A stretch of 64,000 bases of DNA from Nocardia suismassiliense (lineage in GTDB: Bacteria; Actinomycetota; Actinomycetes; Mycobacteriales; Mycobacteriaceae). Every line of letters starts with the position of its first letter. Position 1 is the stretch's first letter. Where the stretch lies: NCBI RefSeq assembly GCF_900269665.1, contig NZ_LT985361.1:6854880-6918879 (forward strand). Direction: 5' to 3'. Position numbers and translations under genes: made by a program. This document shows positions 52,071-60,869 of the stretch, in pieces. The notes below the pieces were generated by a model. The model made no database searches, had not been told where the DNA came from, and was given only the letters and a program-made list of their open reading frames with translations.

Positions 52071-53552
52071 ATGGAGACGACCCAGGTAGTTGTCGCTGGT
52101 GGCGGGCCTACCGGACTGATGCTGGCGGCCGAATTACGGCTGGCCGGAGTGGACGTTGTCCTGCTCGACGGGCTCGCGCAACGCACCGGCGAATCGCGGT
52201 CCGGCGGTATCCACGCACGCACCATGGAGATCCTCGACCAGCGCGGACTGCTCGACTGTTTGCTGCCACAGGGGCGCATCATGCAGGCCGGCCACTTCGG
52301 CGCGCTCCCTTTGGATTTCAGCGACTTCGACACTCGGTACCCGTACATGCTCGCTGTGCTGCAGTCGGTGGTCGAGCGCGAACTCGACCGGCACGCAACC
52401 GAACTCGGGGCGCCGGTGCGGTGGGCATCGCCGGTCATCGGGTTCCAGCAGGACGAGACCGGGATCGACGTCGAAGTCGGCGCAGCGGACGGCACCCACC
52501 GGATTCGGGCCGAGTACCTGGTCGGTTGCGACGGCGGGCGCAGTACGGTCCGCAAGCTGGCAGGCATCGGCTTCGTCGGCACCGACGCGACGATGACCGG
52601 GATGCTGGCCGATGTCGAACTGGCCGAGCCTCCCTCGGAGCAGTTCTTCGGTCACCGTCGCGGCGGCGGTGATTTCTCCGCAGTCCAGTTCGAGCCCGGC
52701 TGGTATCGGCTGGTCGTCCAGCGACACGACCTCGTCATGCCGCGCGGATCGACCCTGACGTTCGAGGACTTCCGGGCCAACTTCGCGGAGATCGCGGGCA
52801 CCGATTTCGGCATGCACAGTCCACGCTGGGTGGCGCACTACGGTGACGCCTCCCGGCAGGCGACGCGCTACCGCGACAGGAGAGTGTTCCTGGCCGGAGA
52901 TGCCGCGCACATCCACTACCCCGCAGGCGGCCAAGGCCAGAACCTGGGCGCCCAGGACGCGGTCAATCTCGGCTGGAAACTAGCAATCGCCTTGCACAGC
53001 AACGGATCAGACGCTGTGCTCGACACCTACGAATCCGAACGCCATCCAGTCGGTGCCCGCGTGCTGAACAACACCAGGGCACAAACAGCGCTACAGCGGC
53101 CCGGCGCGCATACCGAAGCACTGCGCAGCGTGCTGGGCGACCTGATCGACATGGACGTAGTGCGGCAACGGCTCGGACTCATGATCACCGCCCTCGACAT
53201 CCGCTACGACGTCAAGGGCGATCATCCGCTGGCCGGGCGCCGGGTCCCCGACGGTGACCTCACCACCGCCGCGGGCGCCACCCGAGTATGCGAGCTACTG
53301 CGCTCCGGTCGACCAATCCTGTTGCGCCTCAATGGAAACCAGAACCCGTCTGCCGCAGGATGGCTCGACCGAGTCGACGTGATCGACGCCCGCAGCAACA
53401 CCACCCACTGGCCCATCCCCGGCGTAGGCGACATCGCAGTTCCCGCCGCCATCCTTATCCGACCCGACGGTTACGCAGCCTGGGTCAACGCCGAACCCGC
53501 CACCCACGGCCTCGCCGAAGCACTGACCACCTGGTTCGGCCCAGCCGCCTGA
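52071..53552 (+). CDS. Class A FAD-dependent aromatic monooxygenase (antibiotic-hydroxylase type)
   Basis: The 493-residue flavoprotein has the FAD motif VVVAGGGPTGLMLAAEL at the N-terminus, the DG motif in LVGCDGGRSTVRK, and the GD motif in VFLAGDAAHIHYPAGGQGQNLG. A C-terminal thioredoxin-like domain closes it. This is the type that includes rifampicin monooxygenase and anthracycline hydroxylases. A dedicated TetR regulator is divergent and has operators overlapping its promoter, so it could inactivate an antibiotic or process an aromatic compound. Substrate is not readable from sequence. GGAGAAAG precedes the ATG. Confidence 0.88.
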   Translation: METTQVVVAGGGPTGLMLAAELRLAGVDVVLLDGLAQRTGESRSGGIHARTMEILDQRGLLDCLLPQGRIMQAGHFGALPLDFSDFDTRYPYMLAVLQSVVERELDRHATELGAPVRWASPVIGFQQDETGIDVEVGAADGTHRIRAEYLVGCDGGRSTVRKLAGIGFVGTDATMTGMLADVELAEPPSEQFFGHRRGGGDFSAVQFEPGWYRLVVQRHDLVMPRGSTLTFEDFRANFAEIAGTDFGMHSPRWVAHYGDASRQATRYRDRRVFLAGDAAHIHYPAGGQGQNLGAQDAVNLGWKLAIALHSNGSDAVLDTYESERHPVGARVLNNTRAQTALQRPGAHTEALRSVLGDLIDMDVVRQRLGLMITALDIRYDVKGDHPLAGRRVPDGDLTTAAGATRVCELLRSGRPILLRLNGNQNPSAAGWLDRVDVIDARSNTTHWPIPGVGDIAVPAAILIRPDGYAAWVNAEPATHGLAEALTTWFGPAA

Positions 53553-53683
53553 GCCGGCTGCGGTCGGCAGAGCGCCCACTCGGCGTTCACCTCCATGCTG
53601 TCCCGATCGGTCGTCGGTGCATGACGGAATGCCGACTGGCGATCTCACGGACTACGGGGTCACAGCGTCTTCTGCGTGTGAGC

Positions 53684-54277
53684 ATGCAACTGAGATTGTC
53701 TGAAAAGCACGCTTCTCGCGCGGCTGAGCTCCCCTTGCGGGTAGCCGAGGCGATGCACGGCGACAGTCGTCCATCGCCGAGGCTGCGGAATCTGGCTCCC
53801 ACCGGTGCGACTCCCCTACCGCACACCGATGCCGAGTTGGAGCGCCTGCTGGCGATGGTGCGGCAATGCCTGCGCAACGGTACGACCGTCAGCATCGGGC
53901 ACAGTCGAGATGCCAACTCCGTCGCTGCGGCGGACGCATTCGCCGCCGCATGGCGCGAGCGCGGCTTCCATGTATCTGCCGTCGTCGACTGGCCGGAGGA
54001 TGCTGCTTCCTGGTTGCGGCAGGCGCGGCGGCTCACCGCAGGGGTACCCGACGCGTGGGTGATCGCGGCGGGAGTCGAAGGTTTCGTCCAATTGAGCAGA
54101 CGGCTCGTGCACTCCACGGATTGGACCGCGCGACGCACGTTCGCGTTCCGGTCGCTGGCTGATCCGCAGTGTGGTGCGCTGGCGGGCGCCGGGGTGCTCG
54201 ATGGACTGCGCGGCGCGACCCGCGACGGGAAAGGGTGGGAGGTGTGCGGCGGCGAGGTGGTGCTCGGTGCCGACTGA
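53684..54277 (+). CDS. Hypothetical protein
   Basis: This ~197-residue protein is not recognised. The region TTVSIGHSRDANSVAAADAF and later VDWPEDAASWLRQARRL resemble a Rossmann-like or periplasmic-binding-type fold, and DAWVIAAGVEGFVQLSRRL is a hydrophobic core. No signal peptide is seen. The ATG at 53684 or GTG at 53678 are possible starts. It follows the monooxygenase gene by about 130 bases on the same strand but no functional link is visible. The next gene is convergent. Confidence 0.6.
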   Translation: MQLRLSEKHASRAAELPLRVAEAMHGDSRPSPRLRNLAPTGATPLPHTDAELERLLAMVRQCLRNGTTVSIGHSRDANSVAAADAFAAAWRERGFHVSAVVDWPEDAASWLRQARRLTAGVPDAWVIAAGVEGFVQLSRRLVHSTDWTARRTFAFRSLADPQCGALAGAGVLDGLRGATRDGKGWEVCGGEVVLGAD

Positions 54278-54278
54278 C

Positions 54279-54461
54279 CTACTCCGTTTGGTCGTCGATC
54301 GTCGCGACGGAGGCGTTCTTCTTGACCGACTCGATGCCGTTCTTGGCTGCGGCCTTGCTCTCGTAAGCCTGGCTCGCGGCGATGACCTCACCATTGGGCG
54401 CTTTCAGTCGCCAGCGCGTCTTCGCGGCCTTGTCCGTATACAGCTCGAATTTGGCGGCCAT
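54279..54461 (-). CDS. YegP-family (DUF1508) small protein
   Basis: The ~60-residue protein matches the DUF1508 unit: KFELYTDKAAKTRWRLKAPN, EVIAASQAYESKAAAKNGIE and SVKKNA follow the family pattern of one domain copy (E. coli YegP has two). Its function is unknown; such proteins are small, soluble and often stress-linked. The ATG at 54461 (MAAKFELY) is preferred over one 13 codons upstream. Confidence 0.88.
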   Translation of the reverse strand: MAAKFELYTDKAAKTRWRLKAPNGEVIAASQAYESKAAAKNGIESVKKNASVATIDDQTE

Positions 54462-54603
54462 GGTTGCTCTTCTTTCGCTCGACCGGATAGCTCCTGTCAT
54501 TCGAAGGAGTAACCACCCAGCGTCTCCTCAATCCTTGCAGGCAGCCAGCGGCGATAGCCAATAATTTGCCGCTAATCGCACATGCCGGCTCACTTGCACG
54601 AAA

Positions 54604-54972
54604 TCAGGTGGCCGCCGCTTCCTTCCCGAGCGGTTCCTCCGCATGCGTCGCACCGATCCAGTGCAGCAGATCGTGGACGGTGTCGTCGGCGAGGCGGTAG
54701 CGGACGATGCGGCCGTGTTTGGCGGCGGCGACCCAACCCTGTTGGCGCAGTAGGCGTAGAGCGTGCGAGACGGCGGTACCGGACATACCGACTGCGGCGG
54801 CCAGGTCGCTGACGCTGATGTCGGGTGCGTGGTGCAGGCACAGCAGCAACCGGAGCCGGTTGGCATCGGATAAGAGCTCGAAACGGTTCGCCCAGCGTTC
54901 GATGCCTGCGATAGCCAAACCCGATGCGGCGCGGCCTGCGTGATCGGGATCCAGCGGAATGCTCACTGCCAC
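54604..54972 (-). CDS. ArsR-family metal-responsive repressor
   Basis: The 122-residue protein is a winged-helix ArsR/SmtB-type regulator: LLSDANRLRLLLCLHHAPDI, SVSDLAAAVGMSGTAVSHAL and RLLRQQGWVAAAKHGRIVRY form the classical DNA-binding domain, and histidines near the C-terminus (TVHDLLHWIGATHAEE) fit nickel/cobalt sensors such as NmtR or KmtR. It is divergent from the CbiM-type metal importer genes. A 12-bp palindrome at 55024-55035 lies between them, so it probably represses the importer when metal is plentiful. Confidence 0.87.
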   Translation of the reverse strand: MAVSIPLDPDHAGRAASGLAIAGIERWANRFELLSDANRLRLLLCLHHAPDISVSDLAAAVGMSGTAVSHALRLLRQQGWVAAAKHGRIVRYRLADDTVHDLLHWIGATHAEEPLGKEAAAT

Positions 54973-55023
54973 ACGTCTACTCTGCCGTTCCTGGGCGAAT
55001 ACGACCAGCGCTTGTAATCATCG

Positions 55024-55035
55024 GAACATATGTTC
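55024..55035. promoter_or_regulatory. ArsR-type operator
   Basis: GAACATATGTTC is a perfect 12-bp palindrome, the core of typical SmtB/ArsR operators, lying between the divergent arsR and cbiM genes about 50 bases from each start. Confidence 0.8.
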
Positions 55036-55090
55036 AGTTGATCAGGTATCGCGGGTATCGTCTCGAGGAGTGAGCAGCACAACCCAAGCC

Positions 55091-56146
55091 ATGCACATGA
55101 GCGACGGCATCGTCGACGCGCCAACCTCGTTGATCTTCGCGGTGATCGCGGTCGCGGGCCTGGGCTTCGCGGCGTGGCGGGCGCGCGCCGAGCTGGACGA
55201 GCGGGCCGCACCGATGGCCGGTCTGGTGGCGGCGTTCATCTTCGCGGTGCAGATGGTGAACTTCCCGATCCTGCCGGGGGTGAGCGGGCATCTGCTCGGC
55301 GGGGCGCTGGCCGCGATTCTGGTCGGTCCTTACGTCGGGGCGCTGTGCGTGGCGATTGTGCTTGTCGTGCAAGCCCTTCTGTTCGCCGATGGCGGGTTGA
55401 CCGCGCTCGGTACGAACATCACGAACATGGCGTTGATCGGGGTCGCGGTCGGTTATACGGTCGCTCGCCTCGTGCTGCCGGTGCTGTCTCGGCGGCGCGC
55501 CGACGCGGGGATCGGGATCGTCGGATTCGTTGCGGCGTTCGTCGGAACTGTGGGCGCGGCTTCAGGTTTCGTCGTCGAGTACGCGATCGGCGGTGCGGCG
55601 GGCTCGACCGTCGGCGCGGTCACCGGATACATGCTGATCACTCATGCGTTGATCGGTGTCGGGGAAGGGATCATCACCGCGATCACGCTCGTCGCCGTGG
55701 TCAATGCTCGACCCGATCTCGTCTATCTGTTGCGGGTCAGCGGTCAACGCCGCACCGCCGCAACACCATTGCGGCCCCGGCTGTCGATGACCGGATTCCT
55801 GTTGGCGTTCGCCGCGGTGGCCGTGCTCGTGGCGGGACTGCTGTCCTATGTGGCGAGTTCGCAACCGGATGGGTTGGACGCGACCACGCAGCGCGGCTGC
55901 ACCGTGGTCCAGGTCGACGGCGCCGAAGAGCTGCAGGGCGACTGCATCGCCAAGAACGCGCAAGACCACCATCTCGCGAACTCGCCACTGGCCGACTACA
56001 CGATCGACGGCAACGACAAACTGACCGGCGTCGCAGGCATTCTCGGGGTGGCCGCGGCTTTCGCAGTGCTGTTCGCGGTGGTGAACCTGATCCGGGCGGG
56101 CCGACGCAAAGACACGGCCGCGGTGACCGAGTCGGAGTCGACGTAA
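55091..56146 (+). CDS. CbiM-CbiN (NikM-NikN) fused substrate-specific subunit of a Co/Ni ECF importer
   Basis: The protein of about 351 residues is the metal-binding component of an energy-coupling-factor transporter. The family's metal ligand is the free N-terminus and His2; the start MHMSDGIVDAP fits exactly and supports the ATG at 55091. A GTG at 55070 has a nearer ribosome-binding site but would bury His2. The CbiM part has about seven helices (NFPILPGVSGHLLGGALAA, LLFADGGLTALGTNITNMAL). From about residue 230 a CbiN/PDGLE-like part follows, with the PDGL motif (SSQPDGLDATTQ) and a final helix. Cobalt or nickel cannot be told apart. Confidence 0.88.
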   Translation: MHMSDGIVDAPTSLIFAVIAVAGLGFAAWRARAELDERAAPMAGLVAAFIFAVQMVNFPILPGVSGHLLGGALAAILVGPYVGALCVAIVLVVQALLFADGGLTALGTNITNMALIGVAVGYTVARLVLPVLSRRRADAGIGIVGFVAAFVGTVGAASGFVVEYAIGGAAGSTVGAVTGYMLITHALIGVGEGIITAITLVAVVNARPDLVYLLRVSGQRRTAATPLRPRLSMTGFLLAFAAVAVLVAGLLSYVASSQPDGLDATTQRGCTVVQVDGAEELQGDCIAKNAQDHHLANSPLADYTIDGNDKLTGVAGILGVAAAFAVLFAVVNLIRAGRRKDTAAVTESEST

Positions 56147-56908
56147 GTGGCGGTTGCCAGTCACCGCCTGTATCTGCCGGGAAGTTCACCGGCGCACCGG
56201 GTACCGGCCGAAGTGAAGATCGTTTGTGCGGTGCTCGCGGTCTTTGCCGTCGTGGCGACGCCGCGAGAACTGTTCTGGCCCTTCGGCTGTTACGCGCTCG
56301 GGTTGGTCGTGCTGTGGCGCTGGGCAAGTATCCCGCTGCGCTGGATCGCGCCACGGCTGCTCATCGAACTGCCCTTCGTGGTGCTCGCGGTCCTGCTGCC
56401 GTTCGCCGCGGGTGCGCCGAGGACGACGTTCCTCGGGCTGTCACTGTCGATGACCGGGCTGTATGCCGCTTGGGGCATCATCGCGAAAGGGACCATCGGC
56501 GTGGGAGTTTCGCTCACCTTGGCCGCGACGACGAACGTGCGCGAATTGCCGGCCGGGCTGACCAGACTGCGCGTGCCCGGCATGATCGTCACCATCGTGG
56601 TGTTGATGCTCCGGTACGTCGACCTACTGCTGGCGGAAGCCGGCCGGATGCGAGTGGCGCGGATTTCTCGCGGCGACGACCCGCGAACCCTGCGCCAAGC
56701 AGGTGCGACCGCACGCGGTGCGGGCACCTTGTTCCTGCGTTCCTATGAACGCGGGGAACGCGTCCACCTGGCGATGCTGTCGCGCGGGTTCACCGGTGCC
56801 GTACCGGATTTCGGCACCAGGCCCGCGACGCGGACGCAATGGATGCTCGGCTGTGTGCCCGCCGCCGTGGCGGTCTGTATCTGCCTGACAGCGTGGGCTG
56901 TCCAGTGA
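56147..56908 (+). CDS. cbiQ: CbiQ-type transmembrane (T) component of the ECF importer
   Basis: The 253-residue protein has the two coupling motifs of T components: RMRVARISRG and HLAMLSRGF, which transmit movement from the ATPase. Several helices (VKIVCAVLAVFAVVA, LLIELPFVVLAVLLPFA) precede them. GTG at 56147 directly follows the stop of the cbiM gene. Its last residues, PAAVAVCICLTAWAVQ, occur again in altered form in the tandem copies downstream (56955-57130). Confidence 0.9.
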   Translation: MAVASHRLYLPGSSPAHRVPAEVKIVCAVLAVFAVVATPRELFWPFGCYALGLVVLWRWASIPLRWIAPRLLIELPFVVLAVLLPFAAGAPRTTFLGLSLSMTGLYAAWGIIAKGTIGVGVSLTLAATTNVRELPAGLTRLRVPGMIVTIVVLMLRYVDLLLAEAGRMRVARISRGDDPRTLRQAGATARGAGTLFLRSYERGERVHLAMLSRGFTGAVPDFGTRPATRTQWMLGCVPAAVAVCICLTAWAVQ

Positions 56909-57130
56909 CCGACTCCACCACGGCTAGCAACATGGGTGTTCGATGACCAACATGTCAATGTCCGCTGTCGCAGCGGCCTGCGTCTGCCTGACAGCGCGGG
57001 TCATCCGATTCGACTCGACTCCCGCGACCGCAATGCTCCCGCACGCATCAGACCGCTTGGGTGATCCGATGACCGTGACGGCTCCCGCTACCGCAGTGCT
57101 CTGCACCTACCTGACCGCGTCGGTGATCAG
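56909..57130 (+). repeat. Tandem copies of the cbiQ 3' end between cbiQ and cbiO
   Basis: At least three imperfect copies of the last ~55 bases of cbiQ follow its stop codon. One at about 56958 reads like SAVAAACVCLTARVI on the plus strand, one at about 57017 has GACTCCCGCGACCGCAATGC, and one at about 57080 reads PATAVLCTYLTASVI. The cbiQ original reads PAAVAVCICLTAWAV. The period is about 61 bp, and GATCCGATGACC or GATCAGATGATC ends each unit. The cbiO start codon is inside the last copy. Confidence 0.8.

Positions 57131-57134
<4 letters not shown>
56943..57134 (+). CDS. Small ORF made of cbiQ-tail repeats, coupled to cbiO
   Basis: A 63-codon frame covers the repeat copies: MTNMSMSAVAAACVCLTARV, then further copies, ending in YLTASVIR. 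Its stop overlaps the cbiO ATG as ATGA, so translation through it could feed cbiO. It has two hydrophobic patches but no known domain. It may be a by-product of the duplication. The start is weak. Confidence 0.4.
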
Positions 57135-57850
<716 letters not shown>

Positions 57851-57977
57851 GCCGCTCGAGCGGACCATTCCCCGGACCGTTGAAGTCCTGCACCGTGCCC
57901 GGACAGATTCTGGGGTAATCTCTGGTCCGGCCGACGGGGCGGCCTCCTCACATGACGTCGGAAGATGGCTTCAACTG

Positions 57978-59113
57978 ATGACGAATCGGGACTCACTGGG
58001 CGGGCGACATCATTTCGCCGCTCCGGCCGAGCACACCGCGATCGACCTGGCGCTGGCGCTGCTCGCGTACGGCTTCGCATACGTGGGTGTGTCGCCGTGG
58101 CAGCGGGAGTGGATGGTCACCGTATTCGATGAGGGACCCTACTCAGCCGACGAGTTGGGCGAGCGCACGATGACAGCGGTCCGCAAAGCCGCGGCCGCGA
58201 TCGCGCGCGAGAACGGCGCCCGATCCGCCGGAGCGATGATCGAGTGTGTCGAGGACGTAGCCGAAGCTATCGCAGACGCCGACCTGCTGTTCCGCAATCC
58301 CGGTGCTCGCCCGCCGATCCCGCTGCTCCAACCGCTTCCCGATCCGCCGCCGGACGCCCACTGGGAGCTGCCTGCCGACGTGGTCCCGCCGGCCGACGCG
58401 TTACTGCCCGCCGACAAGCTGGCCAGCCTCGGCGACATCGACTGGCCGATCGTGTCGCATGATGACCTGGACGAGATCCAGGCGACGCCCCTACGCTTTT
58501 CGCCGCACTGCGACGGGAAGACGAGGACTGGGAGTGGCTGCTCGCCGAGCTGTGCTACGTCCATCTACTGCCGCACGGAACCTGTTATCAGGCGACCCCG
58601 ATAGGAATGCGGCACCTCACCAGGCTCGCGGCGCCCGGCACACTGCCCGCCCGGCGCAGGCTGAAACTGTATGAACAGATCGTCCGCGGCGCGGGCACGA
58701 TGACGCGACAGATCGTCGAGCAGGCTTTTCGCGCGAAAGATCCCGATTTCCACCCGGTCGTAGACGAACTCGGCCGCCGCATACACCGTGCGATCGACTG
58801 CGAAGTGCCGTGGCTATTGGCACGCTGGGATGCCGAACCCCCAGCCACTCGGTACCTGCTGGCAGTACTGGCGGCCATCTACCCGCAACACGGACACCAC
58901 CTCCGCGACCACATCGGGACGATGGCGGCTGACTGCCCCGGGACGAAACAAAGTGCTTACCTGCTCCTCGCCGAAGCCGTCCTGCGCGACGACGAGGAAC
59001 GAACGACAGCCCTGGTCGCCGAAATCTCGGCGTGGGCCCGGCTCGACCTCGATGACATCGGCCTCACACCGCAGCTGACCGCCGCATTCATCCTCACCGA
59101 CTGCCGCAAGTAG
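57978..59113 (+). pseudogene. Gene split by a frameshift; product unknown
   Basis: Two adjacent frames make one protein of about 378 residues. The first runs from ATG 57978 (HTAIDLALALLAYGFAYVGV) to the segment HDDLDEIQATP near 58490. The second frame reads FAALRREDEDWEWLLAELCY and VHLLPHGTCYQATPIGMRHL directly upstream of ATG 58607, so translation should continue in the other frame. A single base lost near the CCCC of 58487-58491 would explain it. The continuation (LYEQIVRGAGTMTRQIVEQA, DCEVPWLLARWD) is helical and looks like repeats of unknown type. It may be a broken gene, a sequencing slip or a slippage site. No function is recognised. Confidence 0.65.
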
Positions 59114-59152
59114 ATCCCTACCGGCGACGAGGCTCGCCCGGCGCCGACGACC

Positions 59153-59344
59153 TCAGGCGCCGCGACCAGTGCGCTGCTGAAGCTCATCGATCAGCTCCGA
59201 CGCCTGCGCTTTGGTCAACCCTTCCGGCACCTCCTCGCCCGCCTCCTGGGCCAGGGTCTGCAGGTAGGACTGCTGCGGTCCGGTCATCGGCTCGTCGCCG
59301 GTGGTCCACTGCTCGGGATCCTTCTCCGGATTCGGCTGCACCAT
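59153..59344 (-). CDS. DUF3072 protein
   Basis: This protein of about 63 residues matches the small DUF3072 family: EPMTGPQQSYLQTLAQEAGE followed by LTKAQASELIDELQ. The family is found in many bacteria, often with acid- or stress-related genes, but its role is unknown. Adjacent ATGs at 59347 and 59344 are possible starts. Confidence 0.85.
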   Translation of the reverse strand: MVQPNPEKDPEQWTTGDEPMTGPQQSYLQTLAQEAGEEVPEGLTKAQASELIDELQQRTGRGA

Positions 59345-59466
59345 CATCGCTCCTCACACTCGACAGAACGCATGTTCGACCCCTACATACCCGGATCGTC
59401 GCCCCTCAACCAACGCAGCCGTGCGGCAGTCAGGTGACGTGGTGCAACCGAATGGAGACCGCCGGA

Positions 59467-60612
59467 TCAGGACAGCTTCAGCGACCGTCCGATGATTTCC
59501 TTCATGATCTCGGTCGTGCCGCCGTAGATCGTCTGCACGCGAGCGTCCATGTACGCCTTCGCGATCGGGTATTCCTTCATGTAGCCGTAGCCGCCGTGCA
59601 GCTGCAGGCAGCGGTCGATGAGCTCGACCTGCTCCTCGGTGCTCCACCACTTGGCCATGGCGGCGTCCTCGACCGACAGCTTGCCGTTGTTGAGGTCTTC
59701 GATGAAGCGGTCGACCAGCACGCGGACCGCGGTGGTCTTGGTGGCCAGTTCGGCGAGGACGAAGCGGGTGTTCTGGAAGGTGCCGATGGGCTTGCCGAAC
59801 GCCTTGCGGTTGCGCACGTACTGGATGGTCATGTCCAGGCACGCTTCCATAGCGGCGGCGGCCATCACGGCGATGGAGAGGCGCTCCTGCGGGAGGTTCT
59901 GCATCAGGTGGATGAAGCCGGCGCCTTCCTGACCGAGCAGGTTGGCGGCGGGCACCCGGACGTCGGTGAAGCTCAGTTCGGCGGTGTCCTGCGCCTTGAG
60001 GCCGAGCTTGTCCAGGTTGCGGCCGCGCTCGAAGCCGGGCATGCCGCGCTCGACGACGAGCAGGCTGAAGCCCATCGCGCCCTTCTCGGGGTCGGTCTGC
60101 GCGACCACGATGACGATGTCGGCGTTGATGCCGTTGGTGATGAAGGTCTTGGCGCCGTTGAGCACCCAGTCGTCACCGTCGCGGACCGCGCGGGTCTTGA
60201 TGCCTTGCAGGTCGGAGCCGGTGCCCGGCTCGGTCATCGCGATCGCGGTGATGATCTCGCCGGAACAGAAGCCGGGCAGCCAGCGCTGCTTCTGCTCCTC
60301 GTTGGACAGTTCCAGCAGGTACGGCGCGATCACGTCGTTGTGCAGGGCGAAGCCGAGACCGGAGTACTGACCGCGGACCGACTCCTCGGCCACGATCGCG
60401 TTGTACCGGAAGTCCTTGCCCCCGCCGCCGCCGTACTGCTCCGGCATGGCCATGCCGAGGAAGCCCTGCTTGCCCGCCTCGAGCCAGACCGCGCGGTCGA
60501 CGATCCCCTGCTCTTCCCACTCAGCGTGGTTCGGCGCGACATGCTGATCGAGAAACTTGCGGAACGACTCCCGGAACAAATCGTGCTCGGGTTCGAACAG
60601 TGTGCGCTCCAC
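59467..60612 (-). CDS. Acyl-CoA dehydrogenase (FadE-type)
   Basis: The 381-residue flavoenzyme oxidises acyl-CoA to enoyl-CoA. The FAD signature AMTEPGTGSDLQGIKTRAV and the second motif QLHGGYGYMKEYPIAKAYMD are present. The catalytic base is probably the Glu in QTIYGGTTEIMKEIIGRSL, the position of short/medium-chain enzymes. There is no operon partner nearby. AGGAGG-like sequence (CTAGGAGGTTGGTGTGG) precedes the ATG at 60612. Confidence 0.93.
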   Translation of the reverse strand: MERTLFEPEHDLFRESFRKFLDQHVAPNHAEWEEQGIVDRAVWLEAGKQGFLGMAMPEQYGGGGGKDFRYNAIVAEESVRGQYSGLGFALHNDVIAPYLLELSNEEQKQRWLPGFCSGEIITAIAMTEPGTGSDLQGIKTRAVRDGDDWVLNGAKTFITNGINADIVIVVAQTDPEKGAMGFSLLVVERGMPGFERGRNLDKLGLKAQDTAELSFTDVRVPAANLLGQEGAGFIHLMQNLPQERLSIAVMAAAAMEACLDMTIQYVRNRKAFGKPIGTFQNTRFVLAELATKTTAVRVLVDRFIEDLNNGKLSVEDAAMAKWWSTEEQVELIDRCLQLHGGYGYMKEYPIAKAYMDARVQTIYGGTTEIMKEIIGRSLKLS

Positions 60613-60869
60613 ACCAACCTCCTAGGGACAACACCCGGCCGGTCCACACCGACCCGTCGTTGCCTAATACGGTACCCGGAACGAGAATCGCAGTTCACTT
60701 CTGGGGCAGAATCGCGAAGTGACCAGGCGTGAAGACACGACGCGTGGAAGAAGAGCGAGATTCTCGACAAACCGCGGCGGGCGCGGCAGTGTCCTCAACC
60801 ACACAGTTCCGACGCGGTGTTAACCCGCTGTCCAACTTTTGGTGAACATCACCATGCGACGGTGGGGCC

